From positions 1 to 64,000 of the forward strand of contig NZ_NSCM01000015.1 of NCBI RefSeq assembly GCF_003287735.1: DNA of 64,000 nucleotides. The letters are read 5' to 3'. The stretch is from Photorhabdus bodei. GTDB lineage: Bacteria > Pseudomonadota > Gammaproteobacteria > Enterobacterales > Enterobacteriaceae. Position numbers and translations under genes: made by a program. The notes beneath the pieces are model-generated. The model was not told the origin of the DNA and searched no databases. It worked only from the letters and a program-made list of their open reading frames with translations. Of this stretch, positions 21,740 to 34,356 are shown one piece after another (the stretch's first letter is position 1; every line of letters starts with the position of its first letter).

Positions 21740-21937
21740 ATGTCTGAATTACTCACGATTGAATGTCCAACATGTGGTAAGACTGTGGTTTGGGGAGAAA
21801 TAAGCCCATATCGCCCATTTTGCAGTAAACGCTGTCAATTAATTGACTTAGGCCAGTGGGCAAATGAAGAGAAACGGATACCAAGCCAAACTGAAAACTC
21901 CGATAGTGATGATTGGAGTGGACAACCTGAGCAATAA
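21740..21937 (+). CDS. yacG: DNA gyrase inhibitor YacG (zinc-binding)
   Basis: A 65-residue zinc protein with four Cys ligands in CPTCGK and CSKRCQ, and the family segment [16 protein letters not shown]. coli YacG binds GyrB and blocks gyrase DNA binding. It has a good ribosome binding site (CAGGAAAATT) and lies 30 bases after zapD. A convergent hairpin follows. Confidence 0.94.
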   Translation: MSELLTIECPTCGKTVVWGEISPYRPFCSKRCQLIDLGQWANEEKRIPSQTENSDSDDWSGQPEQ

Positions 21938-21940
21938 TAA

Positions 21941-21968
21941 ATAGCCGCGTTATTAATAATGCGGCTAT
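21941..21968. terminator. Hairpin between yacG and mutT
   Basis: ATAGCCGC / GCGGCTAT arms with an AT-rich loop lie between the convergent stop codons of yacG and mutT, and so may serve both. T tracts are weak. Confidence 0.6.
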
Positions 21969-21975
21969 TGACAAC

Positions 21976-22368
21976 TCAAGCGGTAAGTAATGCAACAATG
22001 CTGCGATTAGCAGGCGGGAATTCATCAGCAATTAAATCTTTCTGTAATACCCACCGAGAAAGTTGCTCTTCTTTACCGAAAGGTTCATTTTCCCATTCAT
22101 CCACCAAGAAGAAATACAGAGTAATCAACCTGTCAGGAAAATCATGTTCAACCGTTTTTACCAGCTCATAATGAGTAACTGTAATACCAATTTCTTCCTG
22201 TAACTCACGTATTAAAGCCTGTTCAGGCGTTTCTTCTTTCTCAACTTTCCCACCAGGGAATTCCCAGAAACCACCCATATGGGCATCAGCATGACGCTGA
22301 GTAATAAAAATTTCATGTTGCGTATTTCTGATAATCCCAGCGGCTATATGCAGGTGTTTCTTTTCCAT
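21976..22368 (-). CDS. mutT: 8-oxo-dGTP diphosphatase
   Basis: MutT hydrolyses 8-oxo-dGTP to prevent A:T to C:G transversions. The Nudix box GGKVEKEETPEQALIRELQEE-IG fits GX5EX7REUXEEXGU at about residues 38-60. 130 residues (E. coli 129). It lies downstream of secA on the same strand, as in E. coli, separated by a terminator hairpin. Confidence 0.95.
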   Translation of the reverse strand: MEKKHLHIAAGIIRNTQHEIFITQRHADAHMGGFWEFPGGKVEKEETPEQALIRELQEEIGITVTHYELVKTVEHDFPDRLITLYFFLVDEWENEPFGKEEQLSRWVLQKDLIADEFPPANRSIVALLTA

Positions 22369-22450
22369 ATTACCCTTACTTCTTCATCTATTTTTTTGAT
22401 TGCTCAACAACTAAATGCTATATCCAACGTTGCTCACTTAAAACTAACAG

Positions 22451-22475
22451 TAAAAAGGCGGTTTCCCGCCTTTTC
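22451..22475 (-). terminator. secA terminator
   Basis: AAAAGGCGG / CCGCCTTTT stem with a TTTC loop, starting a few bases after the secA stop on the minus strand and followed by T residues. It separates secA from mutT. Confidence 0.8.
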
Positions 22476-22479
22476 ATTG

Positions 22480-25191
22480 TTACTGCAAGCGCCCGTGGCA
22501 ATGTTTATATTTTCTACCCGACCCACAAGGACAAGGATCATTACGGCCTACTTTACGAGCTCCACTGGCAATCTGAGCTTCTGTTGTAGACATCAACGCG
22601 CCTTTTTCAACCTCATGGCTTAATTGCTGTTGCCTTGCCAAGCGTTCAGCTTCCGCCCGGCGCTGTTGCTCCAATGCCTCTACTTCTTCCGGCAATCTCA
22701 CTTGAACTTTGCTCAATGTACTAATCACTTCATATTTCAGCGATTCCAGCATGTTTGCAAACATAGCGAAAGATTCACGTTTATATTCCTGTTTTGGATC
22801 TTTCTGAGCATAACCACGGAGATGGATCCCCTGACGTAGGTAATCCATTGCTGCCAGATGCTCTTTCCACAACATATCCAGAGTCTGCAACATGATACCT
22901 TTTTCGAAATTACGCATCATTTCAATGCCAACAATCTCTTCTTTACGTTTATAGACTTCAACAGCCTGTTCAAGGATACGCTCACGCAACGTCTCTTCGT
23001 GTAACTCAGGCTCTTTATCCAACCACTCTTTGATCGGCAACTCTAAATCGAAATCAGTCACTAAACGTTGCTGCAAACCTTCCACATCCCACATCTCTTC
23101 CAGAGATTGAGGGGGAATATAAGCATCGATGGTTGCTTTAAATACATCTTCACGAATGCTACCAATGGTTTCACTAACATCACTCACATCCAGCAAGTCG
23201 TTACGCTGAGCATAAATAGCACGGCGCTGATCGTTAGCAACATCATCGTATTCTAACAATTGCTTACGTATATCGAAGTTACGGCTCTCCACTTTACGTT
23301 GAGCATTAGCAATGGCTTTGGTTACCCACGGATGTTCAATCGCCTCACCCGGTTTCATACCCAGTTTACGCATCATGCCAGTGACACGATCAGAGGCAAA
23401 AATACGCATCAGTGAGTCTTCCATTGATAAATAGAAACGGGATGATCCCGCATCCCCTTGACGCCCGGAACGCCCGCGTAACTGATTATCAATACGACGA
23501 GACTCATGACGCTCCGTACCGATAATATGCAAACCACCCGCAGCCAGAACCATATCATGACGCTCCTGCCATGCGGTTTTAATCTCTTCAATCTGAGCTT
23601 CTGTGGGCTCTGTCAATTTAGCAATTTCTGCCTGCCAACTGCCACCCAGCACAATATCTGTACCACGACCAGCCATGTTAGTCGCAATAGTTACCGCACT
23701 CGCCTGACCCGCCTGAGCAATAATATCCGCTTCCATTGCATGAAATTTGGCGTTAAGTACGTTGTGCTCGATACCCGCGTTAGTCAGTTCACGGGAAACC
23801 AGTTCAGATTTTTCAATAGAAATAGTTCCCACCAATACAGGTTGCCCCTTGCTGGTGCGTTCTCGGATATCTTCAATGATAGCTTCAATTTTTTCAGCTT
23901 CGGTCATATAAACCAGATCTGGCAAATCATTACGGATCATTGGACGGTTTGTCGGAACCACAATGGTATCAAGCTTATAAATAGAGCTAAACTCAAACGC
24001 TTCTGTATCTGCCGTACCGGTCATACCCGCCAGTTTTTTATACAACCGGAAGTAGTTTTGGAAGGTAATTGAAGCTAACGTTTGGTTTTCATTCTGAATT
24101 TCTACACCCTCTTTAGCTTCAACAGCCTGATGCAATCCATCAGACCAGCGACGCCCCTGCATAGTACGGCCCGTATGCTCATCAACAATAATGACTTCAC
24201 CCTCTTTCACGATATAGTCAACATCACGGGTAAACAGCGCATGGGCACGTAGTGCGGCTGTAACATGGTGCATTAACATGATGTTAGTGGGTGAATACAG
24301 AGATTCACCTTCTTCCATCAATTTCGCTTCCACTAACAATTGCTCAACCAGAACCAGACCACGTTCTGTCAAGTTAACCTGACGGGATTTCTCATCAACA
24401 GAAAAGTGGCCTTCTCCCTGGAAAGTCTCTGAATCTTCTTTTTCCTGGCGAATCAGTTTAGGGATCAACTTATTGACCTTGATATAAAGTTCAGAGCTGT
24501 CTTCCGCCGGGCCGGAAATAATCAATGGGGTACGCGCTTCGTCAATCAGAATGGAGTCAACCTCATCCACCAGCGCATAATGCAATTTACGCTGAACACG
24601 CTCTTCCGGGCTAAATGCCATGTTGTCACGAAGATAGTCAAAGCCATATTCGTTGTTAGTACCATAGGTAATATCCGCAGCATATGCCTGGCGTTTAACG
24701 GGTGCCGGCATACCTGGCAGGTTAATACCAACACTCAATCCCAGAAATTCAAACAATGGGCGGTTATTTTCGGCATCACGCTGCGCCAGATAATCATTCA
24801 CTGTGACTACGTGAACACCATGCCCAGTTAATGCATTCAAATAAGCAGGCAAAGTCGCTGTCAGTGTTTTACCTTCACCAGTGCGCATCTCCGCAATACA
24901 ACGTTCATTCAGAACCATACCACCCAGTAACTGAACGTCGAAATGACGCATAGCAAACACGCGCTTACTTGCTTCACGTACTGTTGCAAACGCTTCAGGT
25001 AACAGATTTTCCAGCGATTCGCCTTTTTCCAAACGGGCCCGGAATTCGGCTGTTTTACCCTTCAATTCATCATCAGACAATTTTTCAAACTCTGGCTCCA
25101 TGCGGTTGATGACATCAACAACTTTACGCATACGACGCAGTGTACGGTCATTACGACTACCAAAAACCTTTGTTAATAATTTAATCAGCAT
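22480..25191 (-). CDS. secA: Protein translocase motor ATPase SecA
   Basis: SecA drives preproteins through SecYEG. 903 residues (E. coli 901). Walker [11 protein letters not shown] lies near residue 105, the DEAD-type box [15 protein letters not shown] near 208, and helicase motif [14 protein letters not shown] near 500. The C-terminal zinc site [14 protein letters not shown] ends the protein and should bind SecB. It is encoded behind secM, whose translational arrest controls secA translation in response to secretion status. All expected motifs are intact. Confidence 0.98.
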   Translation of the reverse strand: MLIKLLTKVFGSRNDRTLRRMRKVVDVINRMEPEFEKLSDDELKGKTAEFRARLEKGESLENLLPEAFATVREASKRVFAMRHFDVQLLGGMVLNERCIAEMRTGEGKTLTATLPAYLNALTGHGVHVVTVNDYLAQRDAENNRPLFEFLGLSVGINLPGMPAPVKRQAYAADITYGTNNEYGFDYLRDNMAFSPEERVQRKLHYALVDEVDSILIDEARTPLIISGPAEDSSELYIKVNKLIPKLIRQEKEDSETFQGEGHFSVDEKSRQVNLTERGLVLVEQLLVEAKLMEEGESLYSPTNIMLMHHVTAALRAHALFTRDVDYIVKEGEVIIVDEHTGRTMQGRRWSDGLHQAVEAKEGVEIQNENQTLASITFQNYFRLYKKLAGMTGTADTEAFEFSSIYKLDTIVVPTNRPMIRNDLPDLVYMTEAEKIEAIIEDIRERTSKGQPVLVGTISIEKSELVSRELTNAGIEHNVLNAKFHAMEADIIAQAGQASAVTIATNMAGRGTDIVLGGSWQAEIAKLTEPTEAQIEEIKTAWQERHDMVLAAGGLHIIGTERHESRRIDNQLRGRSGRQGDAGSSRFYLSMEDSLMRIFASDRVTGMMRKLGMKPGEAIEHPWVTKAIANAQRKVESRNFDIRKQLLEYDDVANDQRRAIYAQRNDLLDVSDVSETIGSIREDVFKATIDAYIPPQSLEEMWDVEGLQQRLVTDFDLELPIKEWLDKEPELHEETLRERILEQAVEVYKRKEEIVGIEMMRNFEKGIMLQTLDMLWKEHLAAMDYLRQGIHLRGYAQKDPKQEYKRESFAMFANMLESLKYEVISTLSKVQVRLPEEVEALEQQRRAEAERLARQQQLSHEVEKGALMSTTEAQIASGARKVGRNDPCPCGSGRKYKHCHGRLQ

Positions 25192-25274
25192 AGTTAATTA
25201 CATCTCAGATAAGGCCGTTATCTCGCAGCCAGCAAATAGTTATTTATTTCGAAAATTTGTAAAAAAACGAAGAT

Positions 25275-25799
25275 TCAGAGGTAAACAGTAGGACCTGCAC
25301 GAATACCTTGGGCTTTAGCAATCCAAAACGTCGGAGTATAAGAAGATTGTGATGCAACATTCAGGAACAGTATATCTAAGACTGGTTCAGGTGGCTTAGG
25401 TTCCCGAACTAATAGTGTATTCAGGGTTTCCAGAACAAGCTGCTGAATACTGCAAGAACTTAACCGGATACTTTGTTTTGCTGTTTCATCGCTCATAGGT
25501 TGCGAAACAGAAAAAGCAAAAGAAAGCTGTCTGATCACGTTACGTACAGCATGTTGTTGCCAGTAATTAACGCCATTGGCTGGCTGGTGTTGAACATTCT
25601 GCAATGAGAATAGATTATCAAAAGCCGATAAAGCCTGATTTTGCCAACTCTGGCTAGGCGAGGTATTAGCTTGTGAAATATTATCGGTAACACCCGCTAA
25701 AATGGTAGGAACGCCAATACTTGCCGCAACCACCCCTAATAACAGATGTGACCAGAAATAACGTCTGCCAAATTGTCGCCAAAGATTTAGAATACCCAT
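25275..25799 (-). CDS. secM: Secretion monitor SecM
   Basis: SecM is a secreted arrest peptide that stalls its ribosome until pulled by SecA, exposing the secA ribosome binding site. It has a long basic-hydrophobic export signal (RRYFWSHLLLGVVAASIGVPTILA). The C-terminus carries the arrest sequence YTPTFWIAKAQGIRAGP followed by TVYL, against FSTPVWISQAQGIRAGP in E. coli. Trp, Ile, the GIRAGP core and its Pro are kept; the first Phe is Tyr and the P-V pair is T-F. 174 residues (E. coli 170). The body is otherwise weakly conserved, as usual for SecM. Confidence 0.93.
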   Translation of the reverse strand: MGILNLWRQFGRRYFWSHLLLGVVAASIGVPTILAGVTDNISQANTSPSQSWQNQALSAFDNLFSLQNVQHQPANGVNYWQQHAVRNVIRQLSFAFSVSQPMSDETAKQSIRLSSCSIQQLVLETLNTLLVREPKPPEPVLDILFLNVASQSSYTPTFWIAKAQGIRAGPTVYL

Positions 25800-25831
25800 T
25801 AATCCTTCATCATACCGGAGCTACTTTCATT

Positions 25832-26356
25832 ATGCGCGATAGCCGCCCACAATCATTAGATGTTCTTTTTGAAGACGCCGCCGTTGAGAAAAGCCCGCTT
25901 CATGTTATCCAGCAACGTGCCGTCGCTTTGTTAAAACTTAACCGTGCCGTTGTCAGCTTGCTTCCCGCACAATTACATCCGTGGTGCCGGGTCGCTAATT
26001 ATCGCAAACAAATTCTGGTACTGGAAGCAGGAAACGCCAGTTGGATGACCAGATTACGTTACGAGCTGCCAACGCTGCTTTCTACACTAAGAAGCGAAAT
26101 TCTACCATCATTGTCATCTATCGACATCAGGATTAACCCATCACTCATGATTAAGCATGGCAATAGTGCGCAGAGCTTCGCAAAAACGATGAGCGATGAT
26201 CATAAAACTTTACCGACACGTCAGTTAAGTCAAGAGAGTGCGAAAGAATTAATAATGCTAGCGAACCGTAGTCCAAAAAAGCTGAAGGAAAGATTAGAAC
26301 GACTAGCTGCACTGGCCGGAGAGAGTGCCAGTACAGCTAAAACGACTAAGCGATAA
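25832..26356 (+). CDS. DUF721 family protein
   Basis: Divergent from secM, with a 32-base gap between start codons. Start at MRDSRPQSLDVLFED, preceded by CCGGAG. 174 residues. The N-terminal half carries the DUF721 core (LNRAVVSLLPAQLHPWCRVANYRKQILVLEAGNASWMTRLRYELPTLL in shape, here described as helix, then W-x-x-x-x-L strands), while the C-terminus is a basic low-complexity tail (KKLKERLERLAAL, AKTTKR). A counterpart lies beside secM in E. coli (the gene also called yacA-neighbouring DUF721). Related proteins bind nucleic acid; the role here is unknown. Confidence 0.8.
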   Translation: MRDSRPQSLDVLFEDAAVEKSPLHVIQQRAVALLKLNRAVVSLLPAQLHPWCRVANYRKQILVLEAGNASWMTRLRYELPTLLSTLRSEILPSLSSIDIRINPSLMIKHGNSAQSFAKTMSDDHKTLPTRQLSQESAKELIMLANRSPKKLKERLERLAALAGESASTAKTTKR

Positions 26357-26370
26357 CGCCAAATAAATTT

Positions 26371-26418
26371 AAGTGCTAACGCTGATAAGTGCTAACGCTG
26401 AATAGTGTTAACGCCGAG
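26371..26418. repeat. 16-bp imperfect tandem repeat, three units
   Basis: AAGTGCTAACGCTGAT, AAGTGCTAACGCTGAA and TAGTGTTAACGCCGAG follow one another between the convergent DUF721 gene and lpxC. Probably a slippage-derived spacer. Confidence 0.85.
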
Positions 26419-26499
26419 TAAAAAACATCAGCGAGAACAAAATCACTGATAACATAACCCACTGATATATCATTGAATTATTATCAGCATACTAGAGAG

Positions 26500-27453
<954 letters not shown>

Positions 27454-27515
27454 CTATACACTATGATTGGCGGGCAAGTTTAGCACAAAAAGCGGAGAAT
27501 CCAATTTTTTAGCTA

Positions 27516-28676
27516 TTAATCGGCCTGTTTACGCAAAAATGCAGGAATATCCAAATAATCGGGCTCCTTGCTAGTTTGTACGCTTTGGTCATTCACCACT
27601 TTTGCTGCTGGTTTATTTTCTTCAGACAATGAAGACATACCGCCAGGCATTTGCTGATGGCGGTGTTCCATTACACTTGACTGAGAAGACTTATTGGTAA
27701 CCAACGTAATTTCAGGACGTTTATCCATACCAATACCCGTGGCAACCACAGTCACACGCAACTCATCATTCATGTCTGGATCCAGAGAGGTACCGATCAC
27801 GACAGTTGCATTATCAGATGCAAATGCACGGATCGTGTTACCCACTGTTTCGAACTCATCCAAACGCAGATCAAAGCCAGCAGTAATGTTAACCAGAACA
27901 CCACGAGCGCCTGACAAGTCGATATCTTCCAGCAATGGGCTGGATATCGCCATCTCAGCAGCTTCTTCCGCACGATCTTCACCCTGCGCAATACCGGAAC
28001 CCATCATAGCGTAGCCCATTTCGGACATCACGGTACGCACATCAGCAAAGTCAACATTCATTAGACCTGGACGCGTGATCAGTTCAGCGATACCCTGAAC
28101 CGCACCTTTCAAAACATCATTAGCTGCGCCGAAAGCGTCCAGGAGTGAAATGCCGCGGCCAAGCACTTTTAACAGTTTGTCGTTAGGAATAGTAATCAAT
28201 GAATCTACATGCTTGGACAATTCAGTGATCCCTTGTTCGGCAAACGCCATACGTTTCTTACCTTCGAAATTGAAAGGCTTAGTCACCACGGCAACTGTCA
28301 AAATTCCCAGCTCTTTTGCAATCTCAGCCACCACAGGCGCGGCACCAGTACCGGTACCACCGCCCATACCGGCAGCGATAAATACCATATCCGCACCATC
28401 AAGCGCAGTACGCAATGCATCCCGATCTTCTTGAGCAGCAGTACGACCAACTTCCGGGTTTGCACCCGCCCCCAAACCTTTAGTAATACCATTACCAATC
28501 TGGATAGTCTGGCCGACAGCAGTTTTACGCAATGCCTGAGCATCCGTATTTACTGCAAAGAATTCAACACCTTCGATGCGTTCACGCACCATGTGCTCAA
28601 CAGCGTTACCGCCGCCGCCGCCGACGCCGATGACCTTAATCACCGCGTCATTGGTTAATTCTATTGGTTCAAACAT
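27516..28676 (-). CDS. ftsZ: Cell division tubulin FtsZ
   Basis: GTP-dependent filament of the division ring. Tubulin signature GGGTGTG at residues 105-111, the T7 loop with [16 protein letters not shown] region, a variable Gln/Ser-rich linker, and the conserved C-terminal peptide [14 protein letters not shown] that binds FtsA and ZipA. 386 residues (E. coli 383). It lies 62 bases after ftsA. Promoters for ftsZ are known inside ddlB-ftsA in E. coli, but were not mapped here. Confidence 0.98.
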   Translation of the reverse strand: MFEPIELTNDAVIKVIGVGGGGGNAVEHMVRERIEGVEFFAVNTDAQALRKTAVGQTIQIGNGITKGLGAGANPEVGRTAAQEDRDALRTALDGADMVFIAAGMGGGTGTGAAPVVAEIAKELGILTVAVVTKPFNFEGKKRMAFAEQGITELSKHVDSLITIPNDKLLKVLGRGISLLDAFGAANDVLKGAVQGIAELITRPGLMNVDFADVRTVMSEMGYAMMGSGIAQGEDRAEEAAEMAISSPLLEDIDLSGARGVLVNITAGFDLRLDEFETVGNTIRAFASDNATVVIGTSLDPDMNDELRVTVVATGIGMDKRPEITLVTNKSSQSSVMEHRHQQMPGGMSSLSEENKPAAKVVNDQSVQTSKEPDYLDIPAFLRKQAD

Positions 28677-28738
28677 AGTTTCTCTCCGCTTTATGCCTTT
28701 ATATCGAGACTAAAAATAGATGTAGTCTCTGTATAAAA

Positions 28739-29995
28739 TTAAAACTCTTTTTTCAGCCAGCTACTGACTCTCTTAAACCAACGGCTCACTGAAACATGTT
28801 TTTCAATATCCGCATCACCATTAAGATGAGAGGCTTTTCCGTAATGCAGCAACCCTACCGCTGTTGAATAATAGGGTTGCTGCGCATAGTCCGTCAGACC
28901 AGTAATATTAAGAGGTTGACCGATACGCACCTGAGCATGGAACACACGCTGAGCGCATTCAGCCAAACCATCAATCTGAGCACCACCGCCAGTCAAGACA
29001 ATACCCGCCGCCAGATGGTGTTTAACCCCCTGCTGGCGTAACTGTTCCTGCAATCGCAAGATTTCATCATTCACTAAATTCAGTAATTCGATGTAACGCG
29101 GCTCAATGACTTCAGCCAACGTCTGACGCTGTAAGCTACGTGGTGGACGTCCACCGACACTAGGTACCTCCACACTTTCATCTTTGCTGACCAACGAACC
29201 TAGTGCGCAACCGTGGCGTACTTTTATCGTTTCCGCGTCGCTTGGTGGCGTACCAAAGGCATAAGCAATATCACTGGTGACAACGTTACCGGCATAAGGA
29301 ATAACTTTGGTATGACGCAGCGCTCCGCCGGTATACACCGCAATATCCATCGTCCCTCCGCCAATATCTACCACGCAAACGCCCAATTCACGCTCGTCTT
29401 CGGTCAAAACAGCGTAGCTGGCAGCCAACCCGGAAAAAATAAGCTGATCGACTTTCAAGCCACAGCGTTCAACGGCTTTTGCAATATTCTTCGCCATATC
29501 ATTATGACAGGTAATCAAGTGAACTTTCGCCTGCATACGCACACCGGAAAGCCCCACCGGATTTTTAATGCCTTCCTGATAATCGATAGCATATTCTTGC
29601 GGAATAACATGCAGTATTCGGTATTCATCACGTACACGAACTGATTTGGCAGTATGAACAACATTGTCCACATCTTCCTGAGTAACTTCCTCTTCGGAAA
29701 TAGGAACCATCCCGATTTCATTCTGACAACTGATATGTTTTCCAGATAACGCCAGATAAACAGAGGAAATTTGACAATCTGCCATCAATTCAGCCTGATC
29801 GATAGCCCGCTGTACACATTTAACAACCGACTCCAGGTCGTTTACACCGCCTTTATCCATACCGCGGGATGGACAGCTTCCCACCCCGATAATATTAACC
29901 ATACCATCGGGCAGAATTTCACCAACAAGGGCAGATACCTTTGCTGTGCCAATCTCTAGGCCAACTACTAATTTTCTGTCCGTCGATTTGATCAT
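28739..29995 (-). CDS. ftsA: Cell division protein FtsA
   Basis: Actin-like ATPase that tethers FtsZ to the membrane. Phosphate-binding GLEIGTAKVSALVGE at the N-terminus, VVDIGGGTMDIAVY mid-protein, GIVLTGGGAQIDGL, and an amphipathic C-terminal membrane-targeting helix (WFKRVSSWLKKEF). 418 residues (E. coli 420). Between ftsQ (41 bases) and ftsZ (62 bases). Confidence 0.97.
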   Translation of the reverse strand: MIKSTDRKLVVGLEIGTAKVSALVGEILPDGMVNIIGVGSCPSRGMDKGGVNDLESVVKCVQRAIDQAELMADCQISSVYLALSGKHISCQNEIGMVPISEEEVTQEDVDNVVHTAKSVRVRDEYRILHVIPQEYAIDYQEGIKNPVGLSGVRMQAKVHLITCHNDMAKNIAKAVERCGLKVDQLIFSGLAASYAVLTEDERELGVCVVDIGGGTMDIAVYTGGALRHTKVIPYAGNVVTSDIAYAFGTPPSDAETIKVRHGCALGSLVSKDESVEVPSVGGRPPRSLQRQTLAEVIEPRYIELLNLVNDEILRLQEQLRQQGVKHHLAAGIVLTGGGAQIDGLAECAQRVFHAQVRIGQPLNITGLTDYAQQPYYSTAVGLLHYGKASHLNGDADIEKHVSVSRWFKRVSSWLKKEF

Positions 29996-30036
29996 CGTTG
30001 TTCTGCCTGCCTCATATAATTATTGCCAGTAATTGT

Positions 30037-30843
30037 TTATTGCCCTTTGACCGGAGCATTAGGATCACCAATTGGTAAAGATGCCCAACCTACCGCGGCA
30101 CCACTGTCATAACGCAAATCCACATAATCTACCCTTTTCTCTGTGTTCTGCTGTAACAGCGGATAAAGCTCGATAAAACGTTTAATACGGCCTGTTGTAT
30201 CCATTCTTCCCAGCTTTAGCTGGATACCATTATCCAGAGTCAGTTGCCAGGAACGACGCGCAGTCATCGCCGCCGCTTTTAATTTCAGTTTATTGGCAGC
30301 GAGAAGTTTAGCCATGGCTCGGTAACCATCAAGTACTTCTTTTTCACTGCCTTGTGGGCCATAAAGTATCGGGAAATACCCTTTAGCTCCCCATTCAGCC
30401 GGAATGCTGAATACCTGACCTTCGGCATCCAGCATCTGTGTGTCATTCCAGCGCACATAAGGGATATATTCTACCAGATGAATTCTCAGTTCATCAGGCC
30501 ACTGTTTACGGACAGTGACTTGCCTTATCCACGGCATCCGTTCAATTTGTTGCTGAATGATATTCACATCCTGCGTCATGAAAGTTCCCGGTTGCCCTAG
30601 TGACAAAATTGCCTGCCGGATATCATCGTTGGTAGTGTAGTGACGCTCACCCGTTACCACCAGTTTTGAAATAGGCAATCTGTTAGCATCTTTCATCCAA
30701 TTAAGGACGGCCAAACCTCCCCAAATAATGGTCCCAAGTACCATCAGGAAGAAGATAAGCCCTGCCAGGTAAGAGCCATTACTAGGACGGGAACTGCTAT
30801 TTTCATTATCCCGTCCCCTCACTTTCAGGGCCGCTTGAGACAT
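30037..30843 (-). CDS. ftsQ: Cell division protein FtsQ
   Basis: Bitopic divisome protein that recruits FtsB-FtsL. A short cytoplasmic N-terminus is followed by one membrane segment (about residues 26-47, [21 protein letters not shown]), then a POTRA domain beginning [19 protein letters not shown], then the beta domain. 268 residues (E. coli 276). It begins 1 base after the ddlB stop. Confidence 0.96.
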   Translation of the reverse strand: MSQAALKVRGRDNENSSSRPSNGSYLAGLIFFLMVLGTIIWGGLAVLNWMKDANRLPISKLVVTGERHYTTNDDIRQAILSLGQPGTFMTQDVNIIQQQIERMPWIRQVTVRKQWPDELRIHLVEYIPYVRWNDTQMLDAEGQVFSIPAEWGAKGYFPILYGPQGSEKEVLDGYRAMAKLLAANKLKLKAAAMTARRSWQLTLDNGIQLKLGRMDTTGRIKRFIELYPLLQQNTEKRVDYVDLRYDSGAAVGWASLPIGDPNAPVKGQ

Positions 30844-30844
30844 A

Positions 30845-31765
30845 TCAATCAGCCAACTCCAAAATCTTTACCACCAACTGTGAAAAACTTAATCCCGCCT
30901 GACGCGCAGCCATCGGCACCAAGCTGTGACTGGTCATCCCCGGAGAGGTATTCACTTCCAACAGATAGAAATCACCATCAGTATCCATCATGACATCAAC
31001 TCGCCCCCAACCACCGCACCCAACTGACTGATAAGCTTTAAGCGCCAGTTCTGTCAATTGCTGCTCTTTTTCATCACTTAAGCCACTTGGACAAAAATAT
31101 TGTGTTTCTTCAGACCAATATTTTGCATCATAGTCATAAAAAACAGCAGCGGGTTGAATACGAATAGAAGGTAAAGCCGTATCACCAAGGATGGCTACTG
31201 TGTATTCCGGGCCGTTCAACCATTTTTCCACCAGCAAGTCAACGTCATAACGAAACGCTGCCTCTAATGCGCCACGCAACTCTGAAATCTCATCAACCTT
31301 AGTCATACCAACACTGGAACCTTCCAGACTTGGCTTAACAATTAATGGCAAACCTAAATCCGCTACATATTCTTGGAGTTGAGAATCAGTCAATCGTTCA
31401 AATTGCTGAGAATTAATTGAAACATATGGCGAAACAGTCAACCCAATTCCCTGCCATAACTGTTTTGTCCGCAATTTATCCATTGACAGTGCAGAGGCCA
31501 TCACGCCACTACCGGTATAGGGTAACTGCAAAAATTCCAATACACCTTGCAAAGTACCGTCTTCCCCACCACGCCCATGAAGCGCGATAAAGACTTTCTC
31601 GAATCCAGCTTCTTTAAGTTGAGTCACAGGAAAATCTTTTGTATCAACTGGATGTGCATCAATACCCGCTTCTCTCAATCCAGCCAACACGGCTTGTCCC
31701 GATAACAGCGAAACTTCACGCTCAGCGGAAGTTCCTCCCAACAGTACCGCGACTTTCTCAGCCAT
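30845..31765 (-). CDS. ddlB: D-alanine--D-alanine ligase B
   Basis: ATP-grasp enzyme making the D-Ala-D-Ala dipeptide of the peptidoglycan precursor. Start at [23 protein letters not shown] (31765) gives 306 residues, the E. coli length; an upstream ATG would add five residues without family support. Motifs: [29 protein letters not shown], and the metal-binding [14 protein letters not shown] near the end. It overlaps murC by 8 bases. Confidence 0.97.
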   Translation of the reverse strand: MAEKVAVLLGGTSAEREVSLLSGQAVLAGLREAGIDAHPVDTKDFPVTQLKEAGFEKVFIALHGRGGEDGTLQGVLEFLQLPYTGSGVMASALSMDKLRTKQLWQGIGLTVSPYVSINSQQFERLTDSQLQEYVADLGLPLIVKPSLEGSSVGMTKVDEISELRGALEAAFRYDVDLLVEKWLNGPEYTVAILGDTALPSIRIQPAAVFYDYDAKYWSEETQYFCPSGLSDEKEQQLTELALKAYQSVGCGGWGRVDVMMDTDGDFYLLEVNTSPGMTSHSLVPMAARQAGLSFSQLVVKILELAD

Positions 31766-33233
31766 TGTGTTTTTCCTCATTCAAAGATGGCTGTAATTTC
31801 GTTTCAGCCAGATTACGCGCTATTTTGCCTATATTGCCGGCCCCTTGAACCAGAATTAAATCATTACCATCCAGCACCTGTGCCAATGCAGCGGTCACCT
31901 TTGCCGGATCAGAGACCAAAATCGGATCTAACTTACCGCGGCTACGGATAGTACGGCACAACGAACGACTATCTGCCCCCGGAATAACCACTTCACCCGC
32001 AGAGTAAACATCCAACATCAGCAATACATCTACCTGATTCAATACATTGGCAAAGTCATCGTACAAATCACGGGTTCGGGTATAACGATGAGGTTGAAAT
32101 ATCATCACAATCCGTTTATCCGGCCAGCCAGCACGAGCGGCTTTAATGGTTGCATCCACTTCCGTTGGATGATGACCATAATCATCAACCAACATCGCAC
32201 TGCCACCTTTGCCGTTAACATGTTCCAGAGGAAAATTCCCCAAAAAATCAAAACGGCGCCCGGTTCCCTGAAAACCTGCCAACGCAGCCAAAATATCACT
32301 GCCAGAAATCCCCTCCTCAGTCGCAACAGCCACTGCCGCCGCCGCATTCAGCGCATTATGGCGACCCGGTGCATTCAATACGACTTTCAGATCCGCCATA
32401 TCTTGACGACTAACAGTAAAATATCCCTGAGCACCTTTTTGCTGATAATGGGTGATACGTACGTCCGCTTCTTCACTAAAACCATACGTCGTGATATAGC
32501 GCCCAACACGAGGAATTAACTCTTTGGCAACCGGATCATCAATGCACATGACTGCACGCCCGTAAAAAGGTAGGTTGTGCAAGAAGTTGATAAACGTCTG
32601 TTTCAAGTTTTCGAAGTCACCATGATAGGTATCCATATGGTCTGCTTCGATATTCGTAATGACCGCCACCATCGGCTGCAAATGCAAGAAAGAAGCATCA
32701 CTTTCATCAGCTTCCGCAATTAAATAACGGCTACTGCCAAGACGAGCATGCGTTCCTGCTGCTTTAACTAAACCACCATTAACAAAAGTGGGATCTAAAC
32801 CAGCCTGTGCATAGATGCTAGAAATCATCGCTGTTGTTGTCGTTTTACCGTGAGTCCCGGCAATAGCAATACCATGACGGTAGCGCATCAGTTCCGCCAA
32901 CATCTCTGCTCTGCGAATAACCGGAATTCGGGCCTCACGAGCAGCAACAATTTCCGGGTTATCCGCCAAGATTGCGCTTGAAGCCACAACAACACTGGCA
33001 TCCAGTATATTTTCAGGACGATGATTAAAATAAATCTGAGCGCCCAACTTAATCAGTTGCCGAGTTACCGGGTTTGGGGCCAAATCAGATCCACTGATCT
33101 GATAACCTTCATTAGCCAACACTTCGGCGATCCCCCCCATGCCAGCACCACCAATGCCAACAAAGTGGATGTGCCTGACTTTTCTCATCTCAGGCACGAA
33201 AACTCTTAATTTCGCCAGTTGTTGTGTATTCAC
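31758..33233 (-). CDS. murC: UDP-N-acetylmuramate--L-alanine ligase (GTG start)
   Basis: Adds L-Ala to UDP-MurNAc. I place the start at a GTG (33233), giving [18 protein letters not shown] and 491 residues, exactly the E. coli length; a GAAGAAG ribosome binding site precedes it. The upstream in-frame ATG at 33305 would add 24 residues of non-family sequence and overlap murG. Motifs: [19 protein letters not shown]-binding [11 protein letters not shown], the [10 protein letters not shown] segment and [10 protein letters not shown]. Confidence 0.95.
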   Translation of the reverse strand: MNTQQLAKLRVFVPEMRKVRHIHFVGIGGAGMGGIAEVLANEGYQISGSDLAPNPVTRQLIKLGAQIYFNHRPENILDASVVVASSAILADNPEIVAAREARIPVIRRAEMLAELMRYRHGIAIAGTHGKTTTTAMISSIYAQAGLDPTFVNGGLVKAAGTHARLGSSRYLIAEADESDASFLHLQPMVAVITNIEADHMDTYHGDFENLKQTFINFLHNLPFYGRAVMCIDDPVAKELIPRVGRYITTYGFSEEADVRITHYQQKGAQGYFTVSRQDMADLKVVLNAPGRHNALNAAAAVAVATEEGISGSDILAALAGFQGTGRRFDFLGNFPLEHVNGKGGSAMLVDDYGHHPTEVDATIKAARAGWPDKRIVMIFQPHRYTRTRDLYDDFANVLNQVDVLLMLDVYSAGEVVIPGADSRSLCRTIRSRGKLDPILVSDPAKVTAALAQVLDGNDLILVQGAGNIGKIARNLAETKLQPSLNEEKHNG

Positions 33234-33288
33234 GTTTTCTTCTTCACTATATATGTTTGCTTCACCGCCCCTTTTAAGGCGGTCTAAA

Positions 33289-34356
33289 TCATTTTTTTGC
33301 CGCATCGATTAATGCCGCCGATACTCGCTCAGTTGCATCAACAATTGCTGCTGAACGGGCTTTTTCCGCCATTTCCAGCAATTGCGGCCGTTGCCACTGA
33401 GTTAATAATTCGATTACTGCATCAACCGTAAATTGGGGTTGCTCCAATATTTTTGCTGCGCCAACCTTTTCTAGAGGTAACGCATTCCAGTATTGCTGAC
33501 GATCTTTATGCTGAAATGGCACAAAAATCCCAGGTAATCCCGCCGCTGACACTTCACTAACCGTCAACGCGCCAGAACGACAAATCACCACATCAGCCCA
33601 AGCATAAGCTTGTGCCATATCGTCAATAAATTCAGTAATCTTATGTTCGCATTTAACTAAATTGTCATAGGCATTCTGAACACTTTCTTTAGCCCCTTTG
33701 CCTGTCTGATGCCAAAGAGTAATTTTATCACCCATACGGGCAGCAATTTCAGGCATTGCCTGGTTAAGAATTCTCGCCCCCTGACTGCCACCAACAACCA
33801 GAACTCGAATCGGACCTTCACGCCCTGTCAAACGTTGTTCAGGTATAGGCAGTGTCAACACATCTTCGCGAACAGGATTGCCAACAACGGGCGCTTTTGG
33901 AAATGCGCCGGGAAATGCTTGTAAAACAGTCGTAGCGATTTTAGCCAGCCACCGGTTTGTCAGCCCGGCAATACCATTCTGTTCATGCAATACAACCGGA
34001 ATACCGCACATCCACGCAGCAATGCCGCCGGGACCAGAAACATATCCCCCCATGCCAAGCACGACATCTGGCTGATAGCGACGCATAATCGCCTTTGCCT
34101 GACGGATTGCTTTGAAAATTCGGACCGGGGCAGCCAACAATGCTTTGATCCCTTTACCTCGCAGACCAGAAATCTGAATAAATTCAATATCAATGCCATG
34201 TTTTGGCACTAAATCGGCTTCCATACGATCCGCTGTTCCCAACCAGAGAACGTCCCAGCCCTGGTCTTTTAAATGATGAGCTACAGCCAGACCAGGGAAG
34301 ACATGTCCTCCAGTTCCACCTGCCATCACCATCAAACGCCGGGTTTTGCCACTCAT
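33289..34356 (-). CDS. murG: UDP-GlcNAc transferase MurG (lipid II synthesis)
   Basis: Membrane-associated GT-B glycosyltransferase adding GlcNAc to lipid I to make lipid II. The N-terminal Rossmann loop [10 protein letters not shown] lies near residue 13, [11 protein letters not shown] follows, and the donor-binding [11 protein letters not shown] and [13 protein letters not shown] lie in the C-terminal half. 355 residues (E. coli 355). Overlaps ftsW by 4 bases (ATGA). Confidence 0.97.
   Translation of the reverse strand: MSGKTRRLMVMAGGTGGHVFPGLAVAHHLKDQGWDVLWLGTADRMEADLVPKHGIDIEFIQISGLRGKGIKALLAAPVRIFKAIRQAKAIMRRYQPDVVLGMGGYVSGPGGIAAWMCGIPVVLHEQNGIAGLTNRWLAKIATTVLQAFPGAFPKAPVVGNPVREDVLTLPIPEQRLTGREGPIRVLVVGGSQGARILNQAMPEIAARMGDKITLWHQTGKGAKESVQNAYDNLVKCEHKITEFIDDMAQAYAWADVVICRSGALTVSEVSAAGLPGIFVPFQHKDRQQYWNALPLEKVGAAKILEQPQFTVDAVIELLTQWQRPQLLEMAEKARSAAIVDATERVSAALIDAAKK

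Noticed and set aside
33234..33305. Longer murC starting at ATG 33305
   Set aside because: Adds 24 unconserved residues and overlaps murG; GTG at 33233 gives the exact family length.
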